From: Nitrospirota bacterium | GTDB taxonomy: Bacteria; Nitrospirota; Thermodesulfovibrionia; Thermodesulfovibrionales; Magnetobacteriaceae | Direction of reading: 5' to 3' | Assembly: GCA_015233895.1 (NCBI GenBank) | Contig: JADFXG010000001.1 | Span: 372,001 to 436,000 of the forward strand | Length of the DNA: 64,000 bases | In this document: one piece after another, positions 53,669-62,012 of the stretch | How positions within the stretch are numbered: the first letter of the stretch is position 1 | Layout: every line of letters starts with the position of its first letter | Position numbers and translations under genes: made by a program | Notes under the pieces: generated by a model | Told to the model about the DNA's origin: nothing | What the model saw: only the letters and a program-made list of their open reading frames with translations | Database searches by the model: none

Positions 53669-54560
53669 GCAGGCATCAGCTAAAAAACGAAATATCCTGA
53701 AAGAGTTTTTGCTCTACTTAACAGTAGAAAGAGGGGCTGCAGTAAACACGGTAAATTCCTATGAGCTTGATATCGTGCAGTTTCAGGCATATTTGTCCGG
53801 AAATACCGAAACCCTTGAGACATTTACAAGAGAGGATATAGTGGGCTTTATCGAGATGTCTAAGGACAGCCAGTACTCAATGACTTCAATCTGCAGGTTT
53901 ATATCGTCAATCAGAACATTTTGTAAGTTTCTGGTTATTGAGAGAATCAGGGAGGATGATCCGGCTGAGACCATACGGCTTCCTAAGAAGTGGGACTCAA
54001 TTCCAAAGGCGTTAAGTTTTGACGATGTGCTGTTGCTTCTTAGTGCAAAGGTTTCAGGCAGGATGGTTGTAAGGGACAGGGCAATGCTTGAACTCCTGTA
54101 CTCATCCGGGCTTAGAGTTAGCGAGCTTATGGGGGTTGAGGTTGACAGGGTAAATTTTCAGGCCGGCTTTTTAACCATAACCGGAAAAGGCTCAAAGGAT
54201 CGTATCGTGCCTATGAATGTACGGGCTTTGGAGAGCATCAAGGTATATATGGCAGGACTTCGGCAGGATTTACTAAAAGGTAAGACATCTCCGTATCTTT
54301 TTTTAAATTATAAGGGAGAGATTATGACGCGCCAGAGGTTTTGGCAAACTCTTAAAAACTACGGTAAAGCCGCAGGCGTGGAGCTTAGCCCTCACACGTT
54401 AAGACACTGCTTTGCTACACACTTGCTTGATGGCGGAGCTGATCTGCGCTCCGTTCAGAAAATGCTCGGCCACTCAGACATTTCCACAACTCAAATATAC
54501 ACAAAAATAACCACAGACAGAATTAAAACTGAATATAAAAAATACCACCCAAGGGCATAG
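53661..54560 (+). CDS. xerD: Tyrosine recombinase XerD-like
   Basis: 299 aa, standard size. The N-terminal core-binding SAM-like domain is followed by the catalytic domain with Arg in SSGLRVSELMG, Lys in TGKGSKDR, HTLRHCFATHLLDGG (His and Arg), a GH in LGHSDI and the nucleophile Tyr in TTQIYTKI. XerD resolves chromosome dimers at dif with XerC. No dif site is recognised in the window. The start is GTG 53661. Being in a housekeeping run with surE and pcm, it is chromosomal rather than a phage integrase. Confidence 0.92.
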   Translation: MGKQASAKKRNILKEFLLYLTVERGAAVNTVNSYELDIVQFQAYLSGNTETLETFTREDIVGFIEMSKDSQYSMTSICRFISSIRTFCKFLVIERIREDDPAETIRLPKKWDSIPKALSFDDVLLLLSAKVSGRMVVRDRAMLELLYSSGLRVSELMGVEVDRVNFQAGFLTITGKGSKDRIVPMNVRALESIKVYMAGLRQDLLKGKTSPYLFLNYKGEIMTRQRFWQTLKNYGKAAGVELSPHTLRHCFATHLLDGGADLRSVQKMLGHSDISTTQIYTKITTDRIKTEYKKYHPRA

Positions 54561-54573
54561 CTCGGAGAGTTCT

Positions 54574-55332
54574 ATGGCATTAATACTTGTAACAAACGAT
54601 GACGGAGTGTATTCAGAGGGTATATTAAGTCTCCACAGAGCGCTAAGTGAGATAGCTGAGGCTGTGATAATCGCTCCGGACAGGGAACAGAGCGCAACAA
54701 GCCATTCTCTGACTATGCACAGACCGCTTAAGGTGACAGAAATCAAAAAAAATATCTATTCAGTAAATGGAACGCCCACTGATTGTGTGGCGCTGGGAAT
54801 AGGTAAAGTTCTCGGTAGAAAGCCGGATTTGATAGCCTCAGGAATCAACAAAGGCGGCAACCTTGGGGATGACATCACATACTCAGGCACGGTTTCTGCC
54901 GCAATAGAGGGTACAATTTTAGGAGTCTCCTCTTTTGCCATATCAATGGTTGGCGAGAAGGATTATCATTTTGCAGTAGCGTCGGAGTTTGCCCTTAAAT
55001 TAGCTAAAATTATACTCGATAACGGTCTTCCAAAAGATACACTGATTAATGTAAATGTACCCAATGTAGCTAAGGATGAGTTAATGGGACTAAAATTTAC
55101 AAAACAGGGTAAACGGGTATATATCGGTTCTATAAAAGAGACACTTGATCCCTGGAGCAGGCTTCACTACTGGATAGGCGGAGGAACGCCTTCATGGGCA
55201 GATGATGAAAACACAGACTACCTGGCAGTGGAATCAAAGTATATTTCGGTGACTCCGCTTCATCTGGATTTAACAAACTATGATGCTCTCGATTGTATCA
55301 AAGATGACTGGGCTCATATATTACAAATCTGA
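54574..55332 (+). CDS. surE: 5'-nucleotidase SurE
   Basis: 252 aa. SurE is a metal-dependent nucleotidase (5'/3'-nucleotides, exopolyphosphate). Motifs: ILVTNDDGVYSEGI (metal-binding DD) and the GTPTDCVALGI and SGINKGGNLGDDITYSGTV segments. It starts at ATG 54574, 14 bases after xerD, and pcm begins after its stop with four bases between. surE-pcm pairing is common and linked with stress survival and protein repair. Confidence 0.97.
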   Translation: MALILVTNDDGVYSEGILSLHRALSEIAEAVIIAPDREQSATSHSLTMHRPLKVTEIKKNIYSVNGTPTDCVALGIGKVLGRKPDLIASGINKGGNLGDDITYSGTVSAAIEGTILGVSSFAISMVGEKDYHFAVASEFALKLAKIILDNGLPKDTLINVNVPNVAKDELMGLKFTKQGKRVYIGSIKETLDPWSRLHYWIGGGTPSWADDENTDYLAVESKYISVTPLHLDLTNYDALDCIKDDWAHILQI

Positions 55333-55336
55333 GCAT

Positions 55337-55984
55337 ATGGACAGATACGCAAAAGAAAGAGAGCGCATGTGTAAGGAGCAACTGGTAAACCGTGGCATCA
55401 GCGATAAAAAAGTCTTAGATGTGATGTTGAAAGTTCCGCGGCACAATTTTGTTACTGAGGAAAACCTAATTCGCGCCTATGGTGATATGGCTTTAGAGAT
55501 AGACTGTGGCCAGACAATTTCGCAGCCCTACATGGTGGCCGTTATGACAGAGCTGCTTGAGCTAAAGGAAACCGACAGGGTGCTTGAGATAGGCACGGGC
55601 TCCGGGTATCAGGCAGCGGTTCTTTCAGAGCTTGCTAAAGAGGTTTACACCATAGAGAGGATAGAGAAGCTTGCAAAGGGTGCGATGGAAAAATTTGAAC
55701 AAGCAGGGAAAACAAATATTTTTGTAAAGGTGTCGGATGGTACTCTTGGTTTACCAGATTATGCACCATACGATAAGATAATAATAACGGCTGCTGCGCC
55801 TGCCGTGCCTCCACCCCTTATAGAGCAGCTTTCATCGGATGGTGGCATATTGGTAGCACCTGTTGGAGACCGGTATAGCCATAAAATTGTCAAACTCAGA
55901 AAAATCGGCGACAAAACAGAAGAAACTCACCATTTGCAATGTATATTTGTTCCACTGATAGGAGCATTCGGATTCAATCCGTAA
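55337..55984 (+). CDS. pcm: Protein-L-isoaspartate O-methyltransferase
   Basis: 215 aa. PCMT repairs isoaspartyl residues with SAM. The SAM-binding motif is VLEIGTGSGYQAAVLSEL and the QTISQPYMVAVMTELL segment is family-typical. I start it at ATG 55337 (MDRYAKERERM); the longer frame from 55280 would overlap surE by 50 bases. It is the fourth gene of the run that begins at 52883. No catalytic residue is missing by eye. Confidence 0.96.
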   Translation: MDRYAKERERMCKEQLVNRGISDKKVLDVMLKVPRHNFVTEENLIRAYGDMALEIDCGQTISQPYMVAVMTELLELKETDRVLEIGTGSGYQAAVLSELAKEVYTIERIEKLAKGAMEKFEQAGKTNIFVKVSDGTLGLPDYAPYDKIIITAAAPAVPPPLIEQLSSDGGILVAPVGDRYSHKIVKLRKIGDKTEETHHLQCIFVPLIGAFGFNP

Positions 55985-56006
55985 GAGCGTGACAAATGGA
56001 GGATAG

Positions 56007-57014
56007 ATGAATAAAGCTTGTTTTTTTGAACCGCTACCGAACGGTAACGTTAAATGCGGTCTCTGTGCCCACAGATGCACTATTGGGGTTGGGAGACGGG
56101 GACTTTGCGGAGTAAGGGAAAATCAGGACGGCGTTCTTATGAGTCTTGTGTATGGTTCTGTCTGCTCAACACAGGTGGATCCGATAGAGAAAAAACCGCT
56201 CTTTCATTTTAAGCCAGGCTCCCGTACATTTTCAATAGCAAGTGTGGGTTGCAATTTCAGGTGTCTGCACTGTCAGAACAGTTCAATCTCACAGTATCCG
56301 AGGGAACACGACGGTGCCGTGATTGGGTATCCTGTGTCAGCTGAGTCAATCGTTGCGGCAGCAATAGCGGAAAGATGCGAGAGTATTTCATTTACATACA
56401 CAGAGCCAACGATATTTTTTGAGTTTGCACAGGACTGTGCGATTTTGGCGGCAGAGAAGGGACTAAAAAATGTGTTTGTAAGTAATGGGTTTATGACGCC
56501 TGAAAGTGCCGAGGTCATAATCCCCTACCTACACGCCGACAATATAGATTTGAAGGGAGATGCCGGTTTTTATAAGGAAATCTGCGGGGCAGAGGTTGAG
56601 CCGGTAAAGGACACAATACGATTAATGAAAGAGGGCGGGGTTTGGGTTGAGGTTACAACTCTTGTGATTCCCGGGCTTAACGACAGCGAGCAGGTGCTTA
56701 GAGGCATAGCAGAATTCATTGTCTCGGTGGATGCCTCAATCCCGTGGCATGTGAGCCGGTTTTATGGCACCTATAAGATGACAGACCGACCGGGCACTCC
56801 AACAGAGACACTTAAGAGAGCGTGTGATATAGGGTATGAAAGCGGACTTAAGTTTGTATATCAGGGAAATGTTCCTGGCATGGGAGGAGAAAACACAAGT
56901 TGCCCAGCCTGTAAAAAGCTCCTTATCAAAAGAGACGGATTTACCGTAATTTCAAATGCTATAAAAAACGGTAACTGCCCCGCTTGCGGCAGTGCTGTTG
57001 CAGGGGTGTGGTAG
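56007..57014 (+). CDS. amrS: AmmeMemoRadiSam-type radical SAM enzyme
   Basis: 335 aa. The radical SAM motif is CNFRCLHCQN (Cx3Cx2C). An N-terminal Cys pair (CGLCAHRC and GLCGV) and C-terminal zinc-ribbon-like motifs (CPACKK, CPACGS) match AmrS, once annotated as pyruvate formate-lyase activating enzyme. The AmmeMemoRadiSam system pairs it with AMMECR1 and Memo-like proteins, which are not found here; it may operate alone or with genes elsewhere. It follows pcm by 22 bases, so is probably in the same operon. The biochemical role is still unknown in the literature as I know it. Confidence 0.88.
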   Translation: MNKACFFEPLPNGNVKCGLCAHRCTIGVGRRGLCGVRENQDGVLMSLVYGSVCSTQVDPIEKKPLFHFKPGSRTFSIASVGCNFRCLHCQNSSISQYPREHDGAVIGYPVSAESIVAAAIAERCESISFTYTEPTIFFEFAQDCAILAAEKGLKNVFVSNGFMTPESAEVIIPYLHADNIDLKGDAGFYKEICGAEVEPVKDTIRLMKEGGVWVEVTTLVIPGLNDSEQVLRGIAEFIVSVDASIPWHVSRFYGTYKMTDRPGTPTETLKRACDIGYESGLKFVYQGNVPGMGGENTSCPACKKLLIKRDGFTVISNAIKNGNCPACGSAVAGVW

Positions 57015-57065
57015 AGCTCCAGATTGTCTTTATTTTATTTATAACGTGACAACAAACGACATATC

Positions 57066-58361
57066 TTATTTCCTTATGAGTGTCATCCTCCAGCCAGCAG
57101 GGTTTATCAAGAAGGTATATTTTTGCCCGGGTGAGAGTTTTTTGAACTCAATCACCTGCTTTTGAAAGTGATAATTCTCATATGGCATAATGAAGAAATC
57201 TTTCGGTATGCCGACTAATACCATACAAACCAGTAAAACTCCAGCGGTATTTTTTAAAAATTTATTTTGTGCTTTTACAAAAAGCCATATAAGCGCAATA
57301 ACCCATGCAAGGACTGGAAAAAGAAAATATCGGTTTCCTGCATCAGCCCCGAGCATAACCGTCCATTGTGGTTGTACATCAGACACTTGCGGTGTCACAA
57401 GCATTGAAGCAAAAATGAGAATAGAAAGGCTCATTAATAATTTGAGTTCCAACGTACCTCTCCAAAAAGCGTAACCCGTCAAACAGATTCCCAAAGTAGC
57501 AATTATAACCGGAAGCGTACCGCTTTGCCACATATGCCAATTCATCACTACATCATATGTTCTTACGCCAAAAGTTCCTGTCATAAGGACTTTACCGGCT
57601 AAAATTTTGATAAACGTAGAAACCCCAGCACCAAGTGTAGCAGTTGAGCGCAGAGCGCCTGGATTAACTATAAAAATAAAACTATAAACTTGTAAAAGAA
57701 ATGCTCCTGCAAGCACAATGAGATGTGAAATAGAAGTCTTAAACGATTTCAGGTATGATTGGAATAATGCAAGTGGAAACACGAAAAAAACCAATGGGCC
57801 GCTTAGGCCTGCAAGTAGTAAAACAACACAATCAACAATCCTCCACCAAATCTTTTTACTTGTTGATGCAATAACAATAAGAAACATAAGCAGTGCAAGA
57901 CGCCACTGCCCATTAGTTAGGTTAGCATGTGTTTCAAATGCTCCAGGTAAAGTCAGATATACAATCCCTAATAAGAAACGCTGATAGTATTTTGAGACCA
58001 CTTGTTCAAACCGTTCTGAAGTAAAAAACATTGCAGGGAATATCTGGACGGTTATTGCGATTATATTGAATATTAGCGGAGCATACTTAATATCAAAAAA
58101 CATACTAACATAAGCTCCAACACGATTAAGTGTTTGTAAATACCTCTGTACTGGCACTAAAAATGGCTGAAGAGAATTACTTGAAGCATATGCATCTGAA
58201 TACCATATAAATCCATCCTCAGCCCAAAATTGCGGATGTAAAAGCACATCAACTCTTCGTAAAACAGTAATCAGAGAAAAAACAGCGAATGCAATGAAAA
58301 ACAAAATGATTTTTCCATTTTTAGCGCTATCAAAGAAGTTGGCTTTTGTTATGTGTTGCAT
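57066..58361 (-). CDS. Polytopic membrane protein, paralogue of the protein at 9669
   Basis: 431 aa with roughly ten transmembrane helices. The first periplasmic loop carries QFWAEDGFIWYSDAYAS, matching the acidic RFYDEDGW of the 9669 protein. A motif NRVGAYVSMFFDIKYAPLIF matches its NISAYLSSLVPLTFAPAIF, and a GADAGNRYFLF loop aligns with IIGGARYAYAP. Both end with a hydrophilic tail. A GT-C-like glycosyltransferase is possible, with the Glu-Asp motif as candidate catalytic acids. It stands alone, minus strand, between amrS and gatA. The sugar donor and acceptor are unknown. Confidence 0.6.
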   Translation of the reverse strand: MQHITKANFFDSAKNGKIILFFIAFAVFSLITVLRRVDVLLHPQFWAEDGFIWYSDAYASSNSLQPFLVPVQRYLQTLNRVGAYVSMFFDIKYAPLIFNIIAITVQIFPAMFFTSERFEQVVSKYYQRFLLGIVYLTLPGAFETHANLTNGQWRLALLMFLIVIASTSKKIWWRIVDCVVLLLAGLSGPLVFFVFPLALFQSYLKSFKTSISHLIVLAGAFLLQVYSFIFIVNPGALRSTATLGAGVSTFIKILAGKVLMTGTFGVRTYDVVMNWHMWQSGTLPVIIATLGICLTGYAFWRGTLELKLLMSLSILIFASMLVTPQVSDVQPQWTVMLGADAGNRYFLFPVLAWVIALIWLFVKAQNKFLKNTAGVLLVCMVLVGIPKDFFIMPYENYHFQKQVIEFKKLSPGQKYTFLINPAGWRMTLIRK

Positions 58362-58619
58362 TTTGCACGACTATTCACTATCTGTAAGTGTAGTTCCATT
58401 TGTATTGCCATCATACAGAACTGCATGTCTTTATTACTTATTATTGCAGTCTCTATTGCTATCATTTTAGTAATATAACAAATAAAAACACTTAAATCAA
58501 TCAATACAGCACTGCTGCCAGGGTGTGGTATTTCCCGGGGACAGTTGTTGAAAAGTTTCATCATTTAATGATAAACTTAAATTTGTATGAAAATATTAAA
58601 ATCTGCCGGAGGTAATTTG

Positions 58620-60062
58620 GTGGAATATTTCAAGCTTAGCATAAAAGAAGCTCATGCGTTGCTGCAAAATAAAGATATAACAGTCAAAGAACTAACTGAA
58701 AGCGTGTTTCAGCGCATTGAGGCGGTAGAAAGAACTGTAAACGCCTTTGTTACCGTAACCACAGATAAAGCATTTGAGATGGTTGAAAAACTCCCGCCAT
58801 CCCAAAGCTCAAACCTTTTTGGAATACCCATGGCAATAAAAGACAACATGTGCACAAGGGGCATTAAGACCACCTGTTCTTCTAAAATTCTTGCTAACTT
58901 CATTCCTCCGTATGAAAGCACTGTGACAGATAAACTGCTGAAATCAGGTTATATACTGACAGGTAAGGCCAACATGGATGAGTTTGCAATGGGATCATCA
59001 ACGGAAAACTCAGGGTTTTTCACAACCAAAAATCCATGGGATACTGAAAGGGCGCCGGGGGGCAGCAGCGGCGGCTCTGCGGCGGCAGTGTGCGCTGATG
59101 AATGTATTGCAGCTCTTGGCTCTGATACCGGAGGCTCCATTCGTCAGCCGGCATCTTTCTGCGGTGTTGTAGGACTTAAACCCACTTATGGCAGAGTATC
59201 AAGATTTGGACTTGTAGCGTTTGCCTCCTCGCTTGACCAAATCGGCCCCATCACTAAAACAGTTGAGGACTCTGCTATTTTACTTAATGCGATATCCGGT
59301 CATGATCCGCTTGACAGCACATCGGCTACAGTTAGCGTACCGGATTTTACCGCCAGCATCGGCAGGGATATTAAGGGGTTGAGGGTTGGCATCCCGTCTG
59401 AGTACTTTATTGATGGGATGGAAAGAGAGGTGGAGCAATCGGTGAAGGCTGCAATTTCCCACCTCGAAACCCTTGGAGCTCAAATTGTGGATATCTCCCT
59501 TCCTCACACCGGATACGCCGTAGCCGCTTACTACATACTGGCAACATCTGAGGCAAGCTCAAACCTCGCCAGGTTTGACGGCATAAAGTACGGTCTAAGG
59601 GTAAACGCTGATGATTTAATTGATACATACATGAAAAGCCGTGCCGCAGGCTTTGGCACTGAGGTTAAAAGACGAATAATGCTCGGCACATATGCCCTTT
59701 CCTCTGGCTACTACGACGCTTATTATAAAAAAGCCCAACAGGTAAGAACCCTGATAAAACAAGATTTTGACCGTGCGTTTGAAAAGGTTGATATAATTGC
59801 CACTCCAACCGCTCCCACAACGGCATTTAAAATCGGTGAAAAAGTTAACGACCCGCTACAGATGTACCTTAGCGATATCTTTACAATATCGGTAAACCTG
59901 GCAGGAGTGCCTGCCATATCGCTGCCCTGCGGATTTGATCAAAAGGGTCTTCCCATAGGGCTTCAGCTAATTGGAGAGGCATTTGATGAGGAAACTATTC
60001 TAAAAGCCGCTTATGCCTATGAGGCCTCAACCCCACATCATACAAGGAGGCCAACGCTATGA
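58620..60062 (+). CDS. gatA: Asp-tRNA(Asn)/Glu-tRNA(Gln) amidotransferase subunit A
   Basis: 480 aa. The amidase signature is [20 protein letters not shown] with the Ser-cisSer-Lys triad (AIKDN Lys, GGSSGG, and [15 protein letters not shown]). It releases ammonia from glutamine to transamidate misacylated tRNA. GTG 58620 is chosen because CGGAGG is seven bases upstream; the earlier ATG 58587 has no ribosome binding site. Stop and the gatB start overlap as ATGA. gatC is not adjacent in this window. The roughly 225-base spacer upstream contains no gene. Confidence 0.97.
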   Translation: MEYFKLSIKEAHALLQNKDITVKELTESVFQRIEAVERTVNAFVTVTTDKAFEMVEKLPPSQSSNLFGIPMAIKDNMCTRGIKTTCSSKILANFIPPYESTVTDKLLKSGYILTGKANMDEFAMGSSTENSGFFTTKNPWDTERAPGGSSGGSAAAVCADECIAALGSDTGGSIRQPASFCGVVGLKPTYGRVSRFGLVAFASSLDQIGPITKTVEDSAILLNAISGHDPLDSTSATVSVPDFTASIGRDIKGLRVGIPSEYFIDGMEREVEQSVKAAISHLETLGAQIVDISLPHTGYAVAAYYILATSEASSNLARFDGIKYGLRVNADDLIDTYMKSRAAGFGTEVKRRIMLGTYALSSGYYDAYYKKAQQVRTLIKQDFDRAFEKVDIIATPTAPTTAFKIGEKVNDPLQMYLSDIFTISVNLAGVPAISLPCGFDQKGLPIGLQLIGEAFDEETILKAAYAYEASTPHHTRRPTL

Positions 60063-61489
60063 AAAAATATGAGGCCGTTATAGGGCTTGAAATACATGCC
60101 CAGATGCTTACTAAAACTAAGATGTTCTGCGGCTGCAGCACGAAATTTGGCTCAGAGCCTAATTCTCAAACCTGTCCGGTGTGTATCGGAATGCCAGGAG
60201 TGCTGCCGGTTATAAATCAAAAAGCTGTTGAATTTACTGTTAGGGCGGGGCTGGCTCTTGGCTGTAAAATTTCATCATACAACCGGTTTGCAAGAAAAAA
60301 TTATTTTTATCCTGATCTCCCCAAAGGTTACCAGATAAGCCAGTACGAACTGCCCATCTGCTTGGGTGGAGCGGTTGTGCTTAATATGGAAAACGGACAG
60401 AGGACAATTGAACTGACAAGAATCCACATGGAGGAAGACGCTGGGAAAAACATCCACGAGGGAACAGGGGATTACAGTAACGTTGATTTAAACAGAGCCG
60501 GGGTGCCGCTTATGGAAATTGTAACGGAGCCTCAGATTCGCTCTCCAAAAGAGTCCTCTGCGTTTATGAAAAAACTCCGCTCTGTTTTGCGCTATCTTGA
60601 TGTGTGTGATGGTAACATGGAGGAGGGTTCACTGCGCTGCGATGCTAACGTCTCTTTGCGGCCTGTCGGTTCCTCAGAACTCGGCGTTAAAGCGGAAATC
60701 AAAAACATCAACTCCTTCAGATTTGTTGAAAAAGCCATTGAATACGAAATATGGCGTCAGGAGGAGGTACTGAAAGATGGAGGACGTGTCATTCAGGAGA
60801 CCCGTCTTTATAATACATCAACCGGCACTACGGAATCTATGCGCTCAAAAGAAGAGGCTCACGACTACAGATATTTTCCGGAACCTGACCTTGTGCCAAT
60901 TGTCGTTTCCGACGCCATGCTTAAAGAGATAAAAGCTACGATAGTTGAGCTTCCTGATGAGAAAGTGACACGTTATGTTAACAGCTTTGGATTACCCCTC
61001 TATGATGCTGAGCTGCTGTCACAGGATAAGGACACTGCCCATTGGTTTGAAGAGGCGGTAAATAAAGGAGGTAACCCAAAGGCTGTAAGTAACTGGATAA
61101 TGGGTGAGCTGATGAGGCTGCTTAATGAAACCGCTACCCGGATTGAATACTGTAAGCTAACTCCAGAGCACCTCATAGGCCTTATTAAACTTGTGGATAG
61201 CGGCGCTATAAACGTAAAAATAGGGAAAACCGTATTTGAGGAGATGTTTAAAAGCGGAGAGCAAGCCGAAAAAATTGTAAAATCAAAAGGACTGCTTCAG
61301 ATAAGTAACGAGGGAGAGCTTGATAGTGTAATAGATGCTATTTTAAACCGGTACAGTGCCGAGGTGGAGAGATTTAAGGCTGGCGAGGTTAAACTAACCG
61401 GGTTTTTTGTCGGCGAGGTTATGAAACAAACAAAGGGTAAGGCTAACCCCAAACTTGTCAATGAAATCCTGAAAAAGAAACTTGGTTAA
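60059..61489 (+). CDS. gatB: Asp-tRNA(Asn)/Glu-tRNA(Gln) amidotransferase subunit B
   Basis: 476 aa. GatB binds the aminoacyl-tRNA and activates it with ATP. Motifs: [48 protein letters not shown] and the C-terminal YqeY-like domain ([21 protein letters not shown]). It is fully collinear with the family. Coupled to gatA by a four-base overlap. Presence of GatAB indicates Gln- and/or Asn-tRNA are made by transamidation. Confidence 0.98.
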   Translation: MKKYEAVIGLEIHAQMLTKTKMFCGCSTKFGSEPNSQTCPVCIGMPGVLPVINQKAVEFTVRAGLALGCKISSYNRFARKNYFYPDLPKGYQISQYELPICLGGAVVLNMENGQRTIELTRIHMEEDAGKNIHEGTGDYSNVDLNRAGVPLMEIVTEPQIRSPKESSAFMKKLRSVLRYLDVCDGNMEEGSLRCDANVSLRPVGSSELGVKAEIKNINSFRFVEKAIEYEIWRQEEVLKDGGRVIQETRLYNTSTGTTESMRSKEEAHDYRYFPEPDLVPIVVSDAMLKEIKATIVELPDEKVTRYVNSFGLPLYDAELLSQDKDTAHWFEEAVNKGGNPKAVSNWIMGELMRLLNETATRIEYCKLTPEHLIGLIKLVDSGAINVKIGKTVFEEMFKSGEQAEKIVKSKGLLQISNEGELDSVIDAILNRYSAEVERFKAGEVKLTGFFVGEVMKQTKGKANPKLVNEILKKKLG

Positions 61490-61490
61490 T

Positions 61491-62012
61491 ATGAATGATG
61501 TTGGAAATGATCTGCTTGAGGTTGTAACCCCTGATGGAGATATAATAGGAAGCGCACTCAGAAAAGATGTTCACGGCAATAACAAACTATTACACAGGGT
61601 AGTGCATGTGTTTGTTTTTAACAACAGAGGCGAACTTCTCCTTCAGCAGCGATCACTCAACAAAGACGTTGCACCTGGCAAATGGGACACCTCAGTGGGC
61701 GGACACGTTGACTTTGGTGAAAGCATAGAGGTTGCCATGCAAAGGGAAATGGAGGAAGAACTTGGCATAGCCTCAGATAAAAATGTCCCGGTTTTCCTCT
61801 ATAAATACATTCACTCTAACGACTATGAATCGGAACTCGTGTATTCGTACTCGTTTACCCATGACGGACAGATCGTATTTAACAAAGATGAAATAGAATC
61901 AGTAAAATACTATCCTATAAGAGAGATTGAAGAGAAACTCGGAACTGGCCTGTTTAGTGATAACTTTGAACACGAGTTTCATAATTATTTACGATTAGTT
62001 GGTTTTAGTTAA
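61491..62012 (+). CDS. NUDIX hydrolase
   Basis: 173 aa. The Nudix box is GGHVDFGESIEVAMQREMEE followed by ELGI, matching GX5EX7REUXEEXGU. The N-terminal TPDGDIIGSALRKDVHGNN and RVVHVFVF resemble isopentenyl-diphosphate-isomerase-like/YfcD proteins. The hydrolysed substrate is a nucleoside diphosphate derivative or similar and cannot be specified. ATG 61491, one base after the gatB stop, is chosen; TTG 61482 is an alternative. It ends 18 bases inside the convergent TPR gene. Confidence 0.9.
   Translation: MNDVGNDLLEVVTPDGDIIGSALRKDVHGNNKLLHRVVHVFVFNNRGELLLQQRSLNKDVAPGKWDTSVGGHVDFGESIEVAMQREMEEELGIASDKNVPVFLYKYIHSNDYESELVYSYSFTHDGQIVFNKDEIESVKYYPIREIEEKLGTGLFSDNFEHEFHNYLRLVGFS

Noticed and set aside
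53661-54560. Phage-type integrase
   Set aside because: Length, domain order and the surE-pcm neighbourhood fit a housekeeping XerD.
56007-57014. Pyruvate formate-lyase activating enzyme
   Set aside because: No pfl gene is nearby, and the N-terminal Cys pair and C-terminal zinc-ribbon pattern fit the AmmeMemoRadiSam enzyme.
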